NCBI GenBank assembly: GCA_032433765.1
Contig: JAVIAB010000092.1
Coordinates: 33,020,534 to 33,084,533 of the forward strand
Reading direction: 5' to 3'
DNA: 64,000 nt
Source: Megaustenia siamemsis
Lineage: Eukaryota; Mollusca; Gastropoda; Stylommatophora; Ariophantidae
Under the pieces are notes generated by a model that saw nothing but the letters and a program-made list of their open reading frames with translations, was not told where the DNA came from and did not search any database. Shown here in pieces: positions 1 to 11,764 of the stretch. Each line of letters starts with the position of its first letter. The first letter of the stretch is position 1. Both the position numbers and the translations under genes were made by a program.

Positions 1-344
1 CACGGTGGCTGCTGTTTTGGATATGTTTATTTGTAAATCCCCAATTTGTAGCCAATTTTGTTATCGTCTTCAGGGCGTCAAGTGTTCTGAGGTTTGCTGT
101 GGATGTGTTTTTCTTTGAAGTATGTCAGATGACGTAATCGTCTGCGTGCGAGGCACAAGAGGTGCATTTTGGCAGTATCGTTGATATGTAATGGAATGGG
201 TTAAGTGAAATAACATCGTCCCGGGAAACAATCTGACAGATGTGAACTTTAACCTCTGCTGTTCTTAAGCTGACGGATTCGTCCAAATATCATTTCTTCA
301 ACAGTATCTTTAATAGCTTCCGGGTTAGAGTTTTCTGAGGTCTA
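1..344. other. Unannotated left edge
   Basis: No convincing exon, RNA gene or repeat is visible here. The reading frames are short and show no recognisable protein similarity. The segment ends at the left duplication of the SINE that follows. Confidence 0.4.
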
Positions 345-356
345 CAAATACTCATA

Positions 357-684
357 AAGGTAAAGTACGAGACTTGAACCGGCGTCTTAGCACGCGAGTT
401 TACACCCATATGTGCTCGGCCGCCTATCCAGAAAATGTTCGGATATTTCTGTATAGTGTAGCCTCAAGCATCGAAACTCAGATGCGAAGCGACATTCCTC
501 ACCTTCCCAGGATAATACCCTGGTACCCATTTCTGCCAACGGCTGGGTCGACCGTGGGGGTATTTTTTTTTTTTTTTCCAACCACGAGTACAATTCACAC
601 TGCTCCCAGCGGGAATCGAACACGGGTTGTCCGAACGTTGGTAGTCTAGTCGGGTGGTTTTCCCAACTAGGCTACCGAGGCCCC
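357..684 (-). mobile_element. SINE family A, copy 1, tRNA-like head on minus strand
   Basis: Seen: a 328-bp unit flanked by a perfect 12-bp direct repeat CAAATACTCATA at 345-356 and 685-696. Read on the minus strand it starts GGGGGCCTCGGTAGCCTAGT, a box A-like stretch, followed about 50 bases on by the box B-like GTGTTCGATTCCC, and it ends in a TTTACC-type tail. A second copy lies at 54005-54342. Known: tRNA-derived SINEs carry an internal pol III promoter and are moved by LINE machinery, which leaves duplications of this size. The short open frames inside it are not genes. Confidence 0.85.
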
Positions 685-696
685 CAAATACTCATA

Positions 697-1639
697 ACGC
701 TCTGCTAATCAGTTTGTAAATTCATATGTAGGGTTTCAATGCTTACAATGAGCAAGACACTTAAAGCAATCACTGATAAACTGATGTTCTCTTCATAATC
801 ATCAAGCCACTCTATGTCATGATTTCGTCCTATGGCATCTTCTCGGCCAGATATGGCAGTTTTATATTCTACTCTTCGGACCTGTGTCTGAAAACGGTAC
901 GCTGAATCTTGCCAACCCAGCGCCCTAAAATGGTTCAAAATAATCGATTTTATTTATTTATAAGAAAATTACATGATTACACGTAGTCGCCTTTGTGTTC
1001 GCCTCACACTTTCTAGAAATAAATAGAATAGCCTGAACAGTGTGCCCTCGTTTCAAAATTTGGCTAATTACCATTAATTAACACGAGCACTTAACAACAA
1101 AGTCATCATGAGCCAGGTATTCGGAAATTATAACTGGCGCTACACAACAGGGTGCGGTCACACTGTTACACATAGAGTGAGTTTAAAAGTTGAAACAGAA
1201 AAAAAAAAAACAAATATTAGTTATATTTTCAGCATTCTGTAATAGAATGTGTCATTCTGACCAAGAGATCAGAACAAGAATTCGATTAATAAAAAATTGT
1301 TCAATAGCGGAAAGACTTTAGACATAAAGAAATATTAGCCAAGTATATCTCTTTTCATACGTGTAATGTATTCAGCAATAGGCTACTCTACGATGCACAG
1401 ACTTTGTCATTGAACGGACCCGACATCGATGCCCTCGTGAAATCTTGATATACAGACGCCTATGATACGGCTGATTTTTTTATATTTTATTTTATTTATT
1501 TATTTATTTTTTTTGGAAGGTGAGATGGAGAAAGAAAGAGAAAGGTACGCTTAAATCAGCCTGAAAATAAATGGGGGGGGGGGGGGGGACTTAAAGAAGA
1601 AACGTTGGCAAGTAAAATATTTTGAAAATATAACGAAAC
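697..1639. other. Unannotated spacer
   Basis: No gene is recognised. The segment is A+T-rich with an A-run near 1200 and T-rich and G-rich homopolymers near 1480-1590. There is no open frame with recognisable similarity. Confidence 0.4.
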
Positions 1640-1875
1640 ATTATAGCCGTGTTCTGATGATTACTTGGTATATGACAACGCTATAATTTCAAGACTGCAC
1701 AAACTCTGATGTGTTAAAATCAGTCATTGTTTATTGTATATATATATGTATATATTATCAGGCTGTAGCATCGCATATCCTCTCTGTAAATAATCGTTCA
1801 ATGTGTCAATAGTTTCGGCCGCTAAAGCACTTCGACTACCGTCGGTGATATACCTCAGCTATTCGTAAATTGGCT
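1640..1875. repeat. Dispersed repeat X, copy 1
   Basis: This stretch matches 5295-5598. Both copies start TTATAGCCGTGTTCTGAT, share a central TA-rich tract, and end with the block CACTTCGACTACCGTCGGTG followed by ATACCTCAGCT. The family is not recognised; it could be part of an LTR or a non-autonomous element. Only the TA tract differs greatly in length, being short here and about 75 bp in copy 2. Confidence 0.6.
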
Positions 1876-2689
1876 AATCTGCTGTTGAGTCTACTCACTG
1901 ATTCACTGCTCTAACTCCATACAGTGACACTGTGTTTTCTAGCTCTCTCTCTAACTCTAGCTGTCACTCTATCTAGCTCTATCTCGTCTGTGTCTTCTGT
2001 TTCTAATTTTCTTCTATGCCATCTTCTAAGTTCCGGTGGCTATTTCGGTGCCTATCCCTAGTTCTCCATCTCTTGGTTCTAGTCTAGTCTAGACCTCGAC
2101 CTCTAGTTCTGGTTCTCGTGTTCTCATCCTGTCGTGCCTGTCCTCTAGATCTGGCCGCTGTGCCTCCTAAGTCTCTCGTTATATACTCCTCTCTTGTGAC
2201 CGACAATTAACCTGACTTCCTGCTTCTCTTTGTCCACTCATTGTGACAGATTTCAGAACCAAGCCCTGGAAATTCATAGAGTTCAGTCAGTCGGGTTCAC
2301 ATCTGTTACTTTATGAGGTGGACGTGACTTTCCTAAACAAGGATGTTTGCTTATTCTTTGTATCCAGGTATCTTGTTAATGTGGGACGTGACTGATTGGC
2401 AATATCTGCTTAAGATCTAATTATGATTATAATCTAACCCCTTGAACTCTTGGGTGAACATTAACATTCTTTCGGTTCAAGATTCCCTAGACAGAACTAA
2501 GGTCATTTTCAGTTTGCTCCCTTGTAACCAGTTCTACACTAAGCTATTTCTAAATTGTATCCTGGGGTCAACATTGGGCCAACCACGGCAGTTTTATATC
2601 TTATTTGCTTCTTTAGTTATCACTATGTTTAAATTTGTCTGGCCGTTACTTTGTCCTATGGCTTCATTTATTATCTAAATAGTTGTAGC
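1876..2689. other. Unannotated, pyrimidine-rich
   Basis: A C+T-rich segment (CTCTAGCTCT-like runs near 1935-2200) with no recognisable gene. Because it directly continues repeat X copy 1, it may belong to the same unclassified element, but copy 2 does not share this extension. Confidence 0.35.
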
Positions 2690-2699
2690 ATCATACACG

Positions 2700-2957
2700 A
2701 TTGGGAGCCGCGATAGCTCAGTGGTTAGTGAACTGGACTACAAAGGACAAGAGGTAAGGTTCGATCCCAACCGACGGCTTCCGATTCACCCAGCCTTTAA
2801 TGGGTACTGGATTTTTGTCTGGGAAAGTAAAACGGCACGGGCGTAATACCGACTACATTACCAAAAATCATGTGCCGAAGGTCTGTAAAATTTATAGTCA
2901 CTAACACCATATTCCCTATACGTCACTTGGTGTGACGGGTACTTTACTTTTTTTGTT
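2700..2957 (+). mobile_element. SINE family B, copy 1, full length
   Basis: Seen: a tRNA-like head with box A (GATAGCTCAGTGGTTAG) and box B (GGTTCGATCCCAA), a body ending GTGACGGGTACTTTACTT, and a T-rich tail. It is flanked by a perfect 10-bp duplication ATCATACACG at 2690-2699 and 2958-2967. Other copies lie at 28750-28980, 37780-38009, 43447-43696 and, in decayed form, at 45235-45345, 49412-49660 and 61590-61690. Nothing suggests a functional tRNA gene, because the acceptor stem is not closed. Confidence 0.88.
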
Positions 2958-2967
2958 ATCATACACG

Positions 2968-3404
2968 GTTAAAATATGAAGTCACACCGAAAGACATACT
3001 AAACGAACGGGTGAAAGTAAACGCACAAGAAGACATGTGGCGGGATGTGATATAAAGAGATGAGTCAGTGACTGCGTGTGTGAGGCCAGTTTAAGGATGT
3101 CTGATTATGCTAGAGATAGACGTTATTTGAAAATCAATGGCAACCAGCTTGTGATGCAGAGATGACGCAAGACATGACAAACGGTATTACATGCCCACTG
3201 TCACTTATAACTCACTGTCTCTTATAACTCATTGACATTCTACACTGTGTATAAAACAGCGGTTCATATTTATAACAGTCACGCTTTTTGCTTCCATTCT
3301 CTCCCTGCACTCTATCTATCTAACGTGTGTCCTAAGTTCTATGTATCAATTTGTTAAAGATTTTCCTTTGGTGATAGTTGTATCAAGACTACTAAAAGTA
3401 ATTT
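2968..3404. other. Unannotated spacer
   Basis: No gene or repeat is recognised. The sequence is of mixed composition, with short direct repeats of the type TCACTTATAACTCA near 3200-3230. Confidence 0.4.
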
Positions 3405-3585
3405 TGCAGGGGAAAATATAAGGTAAAAGAGGCAGACCAAGGCTAACCTGGACGAGTAACATCAATAGATTGACATATCAGTCTACGACAACCTGCATTA
3501 TCAAAGCAATAGACAGAGCAGAATGGCGCTCCATGGTAGCCAACCATCAGTGCATATATGGCATTCGATGATGATGATGATGATA
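3405..3585 (+). mobile_element. RTE-type LINE family B, 3' end fragment
   Basis: The last ~180 bp of a LINE whose longer copy is at 16995-17732. It has the same GGCAGACCAAGG block, the same CTCCATGGTAGCCAACC block and the same terminal (ATG)n tail. In translation it gives the tail of the reverse-transcriptase polyprotein (KRGRPR-like). It is a 5'-truncated dead copy. Confidence 0.75.
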
Positions 3586-3735
3586 ATAGTCGTATACATG
3601 TCGTATTGTGTTGTATGTGTCTTGTTATCTATCTTATCTTATCTATCTAACGATTGTCCTAAGTTCTGCACATAAATTGTTAAAGATTTTCCAGTCGTGA
3701 TAGTTGTATAAATGCCTTATGTTGTATATGTCTTT

Positions 3736-3738
<3 letters not shown>

Positions 3739-3784
<46 letters not shown>
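3739..3784. repeat. (CT)n microsatellite
   Basis: About 23 uninterrupted CT units, then CTTT-type variants. Confidence 0.95.
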
Positions 3785-3790
<6 letters not shown>

Positions 3791-3850
3791 CTCTCCTTTC
3801 TTGTAGCATTATTCTGTTTACTTTCCTTCCACACAAGCACACTTATACGT

Positions 3851-5182
3851 AGGGAGGTCAAAAAGTAATGCACACCAATTTTTTTCTCGGAAACTATTCG
3901 GGCAAAATGTGTGAAATTTTCACAGATTGTAGCTGAACATCCCCTTTGCACTACCTATTTTTCAACATAATCTCCGTCCAAGCGTATTTCCTTACGCCAA
4001 CGCGAAACTAGGTCATGAATGCCTCGTTTGTACCAAGTTTTGTCCTGCTCGCGTAGCCATTTTTTAACTGCACGGATCACATCCTCATCATTGTCAAAGT
4101 GTGTCCCACGCAGGAATTTTTGAGTGGTCCAAACAGATGGAAATCTGAGGGAGCCAGATCAGGGCTGTAAGGAGGATGGGGCAGCACAGTCCAACAAAAT
4201 TTGTTGATTGCTTCCCGTGTTACCAGACTTGTGTGAGGGCGTGCATTGTCATGTTGAAGCAACAAATCTGCAGATGGCTTATTAGGCCGAACTCTGTGGA
4301 ACCGATTTTTGAGTTTTGTCAGTGTATTGATGTAAGCTGTCGAGTTGATTGTCTCACCTCTTGTCATTACATCAACAAGAATCACACCATCAATGTCCCA
4401 GAAGACAGTGATCATCACCTTTCCGGCTGATGGAGATGTTTTGAATTTTTTTCTTTTGGTGACTGCGGATGATGCCATTCCATTGACTGCATTTTTGTTT
4501 CAGGCTCATAATAATGTGCCCACGTTTCGTCACCGGTAACAATTTTTGACAAAAACATTTCTCCTTCAACACCGAAACGCTCCAACAATTCAGAACAGAA
4601 TGTTTTTTCCTTTGAACTCTGTGATCATTTGTTAGGCACCGAGGAACCCATCGAGCGCAAATCTTTGAATATCCAAGAGTTTTAAAAATTGCGATTGCAC
4701 TTCCCTTGCTGACTGTAAGCTGCAATGCCAATTGCTGACTAGTGATACGCCTATCCTTACGAATAATGGCATCAGCCCTGTTTAACATGTCTGTGCTGGT
4801 AGCCGAGGCAACACGTCCAGAACGCGGTAAATTATGCAGCTCCACTCGTACACTTTCTGCAGCTTTAATTCTCTGAACCCAGCGACTAACTGTGCTCCTA
4901 TCGACTGCAGAACATTTGTACACTGCACACAGTCGTTTATGAATGTTTGCCACAGTTTCTTTTTCCGCAACCAGAAACTCTATGACAATTCGCTGTTTGT
5001 AACGGACATTGTTGACAAGCTCCATTTTAACGGTTCATAGATTGCGTAATATTTATCAGAATGTTGTGCAATTTGGTGCACATAATTGGAACATGTCATA
5101 TTCCAAGTGTGCAAAATTTCATATTCCTATCTTTACTATTAGCCGAGAAAAACATTGGTGTGCATTACTTTTTGACCTCCCT
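3851..5182 (-). mobile_element. Mariner-like DNA transposon with TIRs
   Basis: Seen: the left end AGGGAGGTCAAAAAGTAATG (3851) recurs inverted at the right end (finishing ...GACCTCCCT at 5182), with further matching sequence inward (GTGTGCATTACTTTTTGACC on the right). A TA lies at the left junction and TT at the right, consistent with a decayed TA duplication. The interior carries a minus-strand transposase in two frames. Known: Tc1/mariner elements insert at TA and have this layout. Total length about 1.33 kb, which is normal for mariner. A more decayed relative lies at 55935-56855. Confidence 0.92.
4077..5025 (-). pseudogene. Mariner-like transposase, frameshifted
   Basis: Reading on the minus strand, the first frame (5025 down to about 4400) starts MELVNNVRYKQRIVIEF and carries the N-terminal helix-turn-helix region (STVSRWVQRI) and the hinge. 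A frame change near 4400-4478 then shifts to the frame ending at 4077, which holds the catalytic part. There, WDIDGV supplies the first Asp, HDNARPH the second, and PYSPDLAPSDFHLF the third, with 34 residues between the last two (DD34D, mariner type). Catalytic residues survive but the frame does not, so the copy should be inactive. The C-terminus past GPLK is short or decayed. Confidence 0.88.
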
Positions 5183-5294
5183 TCAGTACATATTATTAAA
5201 TTCCACATTTTAAGAGCATTGCAGTAACACATTCTAAACTAAATATGTGCTTGTCAAGTAATCGTCGGGCAAATATGTGAGAAGTTTCAGTAAA

Positions 5295-5405
5295 CCTTAT
5301 AGCCGTGTTCTGATTATTTCTTGGTATAAGACACGACACCACACATTCAAGAATGAACGAACTTTGTGAGTTACAGATCAGTCCTCATTTATTATATTAC
5401 ATATA

Positions 5406-5477
<72 letters not shown>

Positions 5478-5598
5478 TGTAGATACAATCTGGCTATATG
5501 TCATAACGTCTCTGTAGGTACATGTTCGATCTATCAACAGTCTTGACCGCCGAAGCACTTCGACTACCGTCGGTGTTATACCTCAGCTGTTCGTATCA
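5295..5598. repeat. Dispersed repeat X, copy 2, with TA microsatellite
   Basis: The second copy of the unit at 1640-1875. It holds a (TA)n tract at about 5401-5475, and its right end abuts the 3' tail of the LINE at 5597. Without a third copy its boundaries remain approximate. Confidence 0.6.
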
Positions 5599-7063
5599 TC
5601 ATCATAATCATCAAGTACCGGGCCTACTGGCGTAGGTGATCATGTCTCTCCACAACTTTCGATCTCGACAGTTCTTTATCATTTCTGTTGTTGACTTTCT
5701 GCCAAGACATTCTCTTAAGCTGTCTGGTATTTTCTCTCTTTGCTTCCCTCTATCTCTTCGTCCCTCAATTTTTCCAGTTGTTACAATATACTCCAGTTGT
5801 TTTCTCCTCATTACATGGCCAAAAAATGATGATTGTTTCTTCTTAATATTGGAAGTTAGCTCTCTTTTTGCTTTGACCTCTCTCAGTACATCTTCATTAC
5901 TCTTCTTAGCTGTCCATGGTACTCTCAACATTCTTCTGTAAAACCACATTTCTACAGACTCCAGTGATTTTCTTGTCTGTTGCCCTATTGTCCATGATTC
6001 ACATCCATATGTTAAGACTGGCTCTACATAACATTTAAGAACTCTTTTTCTTGTTTCTATTGTCAAAAATGGATTGCATAGTATCTTCCTAATTTTTGGG
6101 AAAGCTGCTTTTGCCTGGACCATTCTGCATCTCACCTCTTTTGTACATCTTCGGTCTGAGGTTAACAAAGTTCCCAAATATTCAAATTCATTTACGTTTA
6201 ATATTGTTCCACTTGTCTTTATTTTGCACTGAGGTGATATATTTTTCTTTGTTGTTACCATTAGCTCTGTCTTTTTGTTATTAAGGCTGAGTCCTTTATT
6301 TTTCTTTCTTTCACTATAATGTCCAACATTTCTTGTAACTCATTTTCACTCTTAGCGATTAAGACTGTATCATCAGCATACCTTAGATTATTTATATTAT
6401 GACCTCCAATTGTTATTCCAGGCATGTCCCTTAAGGATCTTAAAATAATCTCACTATAAATATTAAACAAATCTGGTGACAACACACAACCTTGTCTAAC
6501 AGCCTGTTTTATTTGTTGAAACATTCCCAATTGGTTTCCAGTTCTTATGGCCGCTGTTTGTTACCAGTACATGTTCTTTATTATTCTTAGCTGTCTATGT
6601 TTATGCTTTCTAAAATGTTGATTATTTCTTGGTGCTTTACTTTGTCAAATGCCTTGGTGTAATCTATGAAACATAGGTATAGATCTGTTTTCACCTCTAT
6701 GGCTCTTTCTACTAAAGATCTTATGATATAAATGGCATTGCTTGTTCCTTTATCTCTAACAAAACCACACTGTTCATCGCTAATTTCTGGACTGATTTTG
6801 TTTCGCACTCTTCGTATGATGATTCTTAGTAATATCTTAGTCATATGACTCATAAGGCTTATTGTGCGATAATCGTCGCATTCAATCGCGCCAGATTTCT
6901 TTGGTAGGGCTATGAATATTGATTTGAGTATGTCGTCTGGTATATATCCGCTGTTGTAGATATCTTTCGATATTTTTGTTATTATTTCTATTCCAAAATC
7001 ACCCATGGCTTCAATCTCTTCTTTAGTTATATTATCTGGTCCATGAGCTTTGCCTGCTTTCAC
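5597..7063 (-). mobile_element. RTE-type LINE family A, 5'-truncated, minus strand
   Basis: Reading from 7063 downward, it encodes a reverse transcriptase in three pieces. The first (7063-6587) has KAHGPDNITKEEI, the QCGFVRDKGTSNAI block and CFIDYTKAFDKV. The second (6530-6261) has RQGCVLSPDLFNIY and the catalytic YADDTVLIAKS. The third (6261-5611) has the C-terminal block with FEYLGTLLTSDRRC, RMLRVPWTAKKSNEDVL and [10 protein letters not shown]. The element ends at 5597 with an (ATG)n-type tail. This C-terminal layout is that of the RTE/BovB group. Breaks near 6261 and between 6530 and 6587, and the missing endonuclease, mark it as dead. At least eight other fragments of this family occur in the window. 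Confidence 0.9.
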
Positions 7064-7944
7064 ATACCAGAGGCCATATATACTAAGCCACTGTACTGTT
7101 TAGTATTTTCATTCCTATGTTCCCAAGGCAATGAGAAAAGATTCTGCATAAATAACAGCATATGATTTTGTGTTAATTAAAACAAACCTATGCATTATAT
7201 CACGTCCAAACTCGAAGCACTACACTACTACAATGGACAAAGTTCAAAATTAACATAAATCGAATGTAATCTACTGTCAACCCGAATGCTTATAAAGAGG
7301 CACATTTTAAACGCAGTCACCACAAATCGTTTGACTGGAATCACTTTTATCCTGTCTCATATTCAGTCAGGATATTCCATTAAAATATCAGTGTCTTGTT
7401 TCCAGCACACAAGTCCATTAAAATTCACATAACAAATGGTTGCCAGTGACGGCACTGAATAAACGAACGCTTTCTATTTTGAAAGTCTATCAGTAACACA
7501 CACAAGTAATCGGCAAAATGTTTTTTTTTTTTTAATCGTATAAAATCAACCATCTATCCAATCTTCAAGTCATAATAAAATTATAATGAGGTTAATCGCC
7601 CCCTCCCCCCCGCAAAAAACAATTATTATCGATGTTTTGTTAAGTTGTTAAACTATTGAAAGTCAATATAAAAGATTGTTGATTGTGAAACTTGTATACA
7701 TGAGCAAAATCAACGGTCGTAAATTTGTCATGTAAACTCTTCAAAATCTATAAAACGCGACTTTAAAAAAAAAATTAAAAACAGTTATTTGGAATTATAT
7801 AGAAGCCCTCGACGCTGATAGGCAGAAATGAAGACAACTAGACGAAAATTCGTTGATGTCATTGACGTTATAATATTTAATTTGTCTGGAAAATAATAAT
7901 AAAACAACATAAAATATTACTGTTTATCATCCACACTTTAGAAA
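7064..7944. other. Unannotated spacer
   Basis: A+T-rich sequence with short homopolymers (T-run near 7521, C-run near 7600). No gene or repeat is recognised. Confidence 0.4.
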
Positions 7945-9735
7945 AGACATGTGCTGCTACTATAGATATGGAGAATGCATACAACAGGTTACCATCTGAA
8001 TACCTCATGCACATGCTCCTCAAACTGGCGGTGCACCCCTTCCTCATTAGATGGATCGCTGCTACACTTTTTCAGAGGAAGGTTATACTCAGATGTGGAA
8101 GTTGGTCTTCCGAACCAACATCCATTTGTCCAGGGCTGCTCAAGGCTCACATTTGTCACCAGTTCTATTAAACGTGTACATAATAACTATCATGGAACAA
8201 CCGCTGGATGGGATGGGAAGAACTATGCCTTTTGCTGATGATATTCTGGTATATCGACAGAGAAGAGACATGGGAAATTGCCTCCACAATGCAAGACGAA
8301 CTCGATCGCATTTCTTCCTGGTGTGGGGTTTCAGGTGCCTTGGTTAATCCTAATAAAGCATTAGTTTCATGGTTGTCCTTTAACAATCATATCGTTAATA
8401 CGACCACACCGGTAGTACGAATGGGCGCTGATGACGTACCTCGGAGTTAAGTTTCATCGCAGCCTGTGTTTTCGGGACCATGTGATAGCAAAATCCGGTA
8501 AAGGATTAGCCGCCTTGAAGGTCATAGCAGTTGACAACATTGAGCAGAGGCTACTTACTCTTCTGTTCCATGGATTAGTCCTCGCACCAATCGAGTATGC
8601 CCTGGCAATTCTTACTGTCAGTACGACTCAAATTGACAGGCTGGAGAAAATAGAGAATGAAGCCATGCGCATTGTCTTGGGGCGTACGAGGGACACTCCC
8701 TGTGTAGCAATGAGGTATCTTCTTGACTTTCCAACCATGGATGACAGAATCAAGATCTTGAGGGCACGAGCATACCTGAAGATTAGTACAGATAAATAGC
8801 ATCCATTGCACCACGAGTTCAACACAGGGAAAGGTACCAGGCTAAAAAGAGGCAAAGCATGGGTGGGCCGAGCAGAAGATGTCACCAAACAGGTCTGTGG
8901 GCTTACCATTATCAACGTTGGCGAGGAGTGAATACTTGTGCTACGTCATTCAAGGGGACATTCTCGTGTACTGTCACAATTAACAGGAAAAGTAGGGAAC
9001 ATAACTCAGTAGTGGTCAATGCGGAGGTCAACGGTCTCATCTGGGATAACACCGATGAGAAAGATACAGTCATCTATACAGACGGATTGTAATACAACAC
9101 CAAAGAAGTGCGTGGGCATTTACAACACGCTTGGCAGGCAGAATAGTCAAAGAAGACAGCGGTGCAAACGTCATGACCACGAGTAGCATGAAGATGGAGG
9201 TGATGGCAGTGACCAGGGCATTCAAATGGTTAGAGTCACAAGACTAAACCCACGCATGTATACCGAGTGATTCGATGAGCAAGGTAAAAAAAAAAGTGGA
9301 GGCGGGCTCTGTACGCATGTAATGGGTAGAGTTGTTGCAGCAGTCAAAAATACGTAAGGTCACCTTTGTCTATGTCCCAGGACATTCGGGAGTACGGGGA
9401 AATGAAAGAGCGAACAGGTTGGCTAACTGCGCTGTCGTTGAGGACGGTCGGCCAGTGGATCATCAATGCCTCCGAGATGTGGGAAGAGCACAGCACTTTG
9501 ACCACCACAAATTCACGTCACTCCTTCAGATGAAAGAGATGGGAGCTAAGATGGGCACAGCCAGAAATGAGAAACTTAGTGGGTGTGTAAGAAGATTTAT
9601 CAACCAACACAGAACTGGAGTCTTCGGTTGCTGGGCACTGCGGGACTTGCTGAGGAGGGGATCTGAGCACCTATGGACATGTTCGGAGTGCAATGATAAT
9701 GACCCGCAAATAACTCAATAACTTTAAAGGATGTT
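7945..9735 (+). mobile_element. LINE with reverse transcriptase and RNase H, broken
   Basis: From 7965 the frames give reverse-transcriptase motifs (MENAYNRLPSEYL; then SHLSPVLLNVYII and PFADDILVYRQ with the FADD catalytic box at about 8230), a thumb/connection region at 8431-8799 (DRLEKIENEAMRIVLGRT), then RNase H pieces (VIYTDG near 9080 and FVYVPGHSGVRGNERANRLA at about 9350). The C-terminal block ends [12 protein letters not shown] near 9700. RT followed by RNase H is the layout of the I/R1 group of LINEs (family knowledge). The 5' half is absent and the frame changes at least four times, so it is a pseudogene. Further copies are at 17935-19970 (split), 20330-21020 and 57895-58390 (minus). 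Confidence 0.85.
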
Positions 9736-10185
9736 AACTGGACGTAGCAGCGCCGTGTTGTCGTTTACAGCAAGCTACGCTATTTTGCGCCTATTGACCC
9801 AACACATCCTACTTCATCTAGGTATTTTTGGACATCTGGTTGCCTTCCTTCTCATTCCCCACTCACTTGGTCAGGACAATTATCACTTCTCGATCAATGC
9901 CCATTAACATTCCAATATTTCTCCTAATGACGCAGCAGTGCATAGCAGGCAGTGTATTATCACCTGCTAAAACCTTAGTAGGCCTGCGATCAAACTTAAC
10001 GCTACATTAATTACTACGTAATGGACGTTACGGGTCATATTTTACATTAGTTTATATGCAAAAAAAAATGTATAAAATATTCAGAAAATGGAATACCCAG
10101 AATATTCTCATGAGGTAATTAATTCAGAATATGGAAATTCCACTGTAAATGTAAACACGCATACATATATGATAGGCTTATGTCA
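9736..10185. other. Unannotated spacer
   Basis: No gene is recognised. The sequence just after the LINE 3' end is of ordinary composition and becomes A+T-rich near 10050-10150. Confidence 0.4.
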
Positions 10186-10186
10186 G

Positions 10187-10189
<3 letters not shown>

Positions 10190-10233
<44 letters not shown>

Positions 10234-10258
10234 AGAGAGAGAGAGAGAGAGAGAGAGA
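10190..10258. repeat. (GA)n microsatellite
   Basis: About 30 GA units with one TTGA interruption. Confidence 0.95.
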
Positions 10259-10440
10259 ATTGAATAGAGAATCTTGTCAGAGGCTGTCAACCTCAAACCA
10301 CGTCCAGAATCGGCGGTTTATCTCGGTCTGAGTTCGTCTGTTTTCATGCCAGTATATTTTGTCTGTAGAATCTGTCTGTAACAAGCTCTCCCTAGTAATT
10401 TTTGTTGTTGTTCCCATGCTACATTTATTTATTTAGCATT

Positions 10441-11555
10441 TATTTGCTATACTGTGACTTATGTGGAGTGTGTGACCGTGTCTTATGTGGAGTGTATGAC
10501 ATTACCTTGTGTGGAGTGTGTGTGACATTGTCTTGTGTGGAATGTGTGATATTATTTTGTGTGGAGTGTGTGACAGTTTCTTATGTGGGCTATGTGACGG
10601 TGTCTTATATGGGCTATGTGACAGTATCTTATGTGGGCTATGTAACAGCATTTTATGTGGGCTATGTGACAGTGTTTTATGTGGGCTATGTGACAGTGTC
10701 TTATGTGGGCTATGTGACAGTATCTTATGTGGGCTATGTAACAGCATTTTATGTGGGCTATGTGACAGTGTTTTATGTGGGCTATGTGACAGTGTCTTAT
10801 GTGGGCTATGTGACAGCATCTTATGTGGGCTATATGACAGTGTTTTATGTGGGCTATGTGACAGCATCTTATGTGGGCTATGTGACAGTGTTTTATGTGG
10901 GCTATGTGACAGCATCTTATGTGGGCTATGTGACAGTGTCTTATGTGGGCTATGTGATAGTATCTTATGTGGGCTATGTGACAGCATCTTATGTGGGCTA
11001 TATGACAGTGCCTTATGTGGGCTATGTGACAGCATCTTATGTGGGCTATGTGACAATGTCTTATGTAGGATATGTGATAGTATCTTATGTGAGCTATGTG
11101 ACAGTATCTTATGTGGGCTATGTGACAGTGTCTTATGTGGGCTATGTGACAGTGTCTTATGTGGGGTATGTGACAGTGTCTTATGTGGGCTAAGTGACAG
11201 TGTCTTATGTGGGCTATGTGACAGTGTCTTATGTGGGGTATGTGACAGTGTCTTATGTGGGCTAAGTGACAGTGTTTTATGTGGGCTATGTGACAGTGTC
11301 TTATGTGGGGTATGTGACGGTATCTTATGTGGACTATGTGACAGTGTCTTATGTGGTCTATGTGACAGTGTCTTTTGTGGGCTATGTGACATCATCTTAT
11401 GTGGGTTATGTGAAAGTGTCTTATGTAGGCTATGTGACAATATCTTATGTGGGCTATGCGACAGTATCTTATATGGAATATCTGACAGTGTCTTATGTAG
11501 ACTAAGTGACAGTGTCTTATGTAGGCTATGTGACAGTGTCTTATATGAAGCCATC
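10441..11555. repeat. 24-bp minisatellite, about 46 units
   Basis: The unit is GTGGGCTATGTGACAGTGTC followed by TTAT. Period 24 is a multiple of three and the common unit lacks stops in several frames, so long frames open on both strands: 263 residues (VSYVGYVT repeats), 354 residues (CDSVLCGL repeats) and 350 residues on the minus strand (HKTLSHSP repeats). Units differ mostly by A/G and C/T changes. No promoter, splice signal or signal peptide supports a protein, so I treat it as satellite DNA. It starts less pure (GTGGAGTGTGTGAC units at 10455-10575). Confidence 0.9.
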
Positions 11556-11764
11556 CTTAGAATGTTGGTGTGAATCGTGGACGATCGGATAACAGATAAG
11601 ACAACCGTTTGAAGTCAATATAAATGTAGATTGTAAGAAAAATGTTGAAAATAACATAGACAGCTAAATGAACAATGATAACGTTCTACAAGAGGTCAAA
11701 AACACATTTTAAAAAGTGATATATTTATTTGCAACATTAGGTTGAAACAATCAGCACTTTTGGC

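Noticed and set aside
2702..2775. Functional tRNA gene
   Set aside because: The box A and box B motifs are present, but the arms do not close a tRNA fold and the sequence continues into a repeated body with target-site duplications, so it is a SINE head. The same applies at 44190 and 24340.
10402..11573. Overlapping open frames of 263, 354 and 350 codons on both strands
   Set aside because: They arise from a 24-bp tandem repeat lacking stop codons. No start context, splice site or known domain supports translation.
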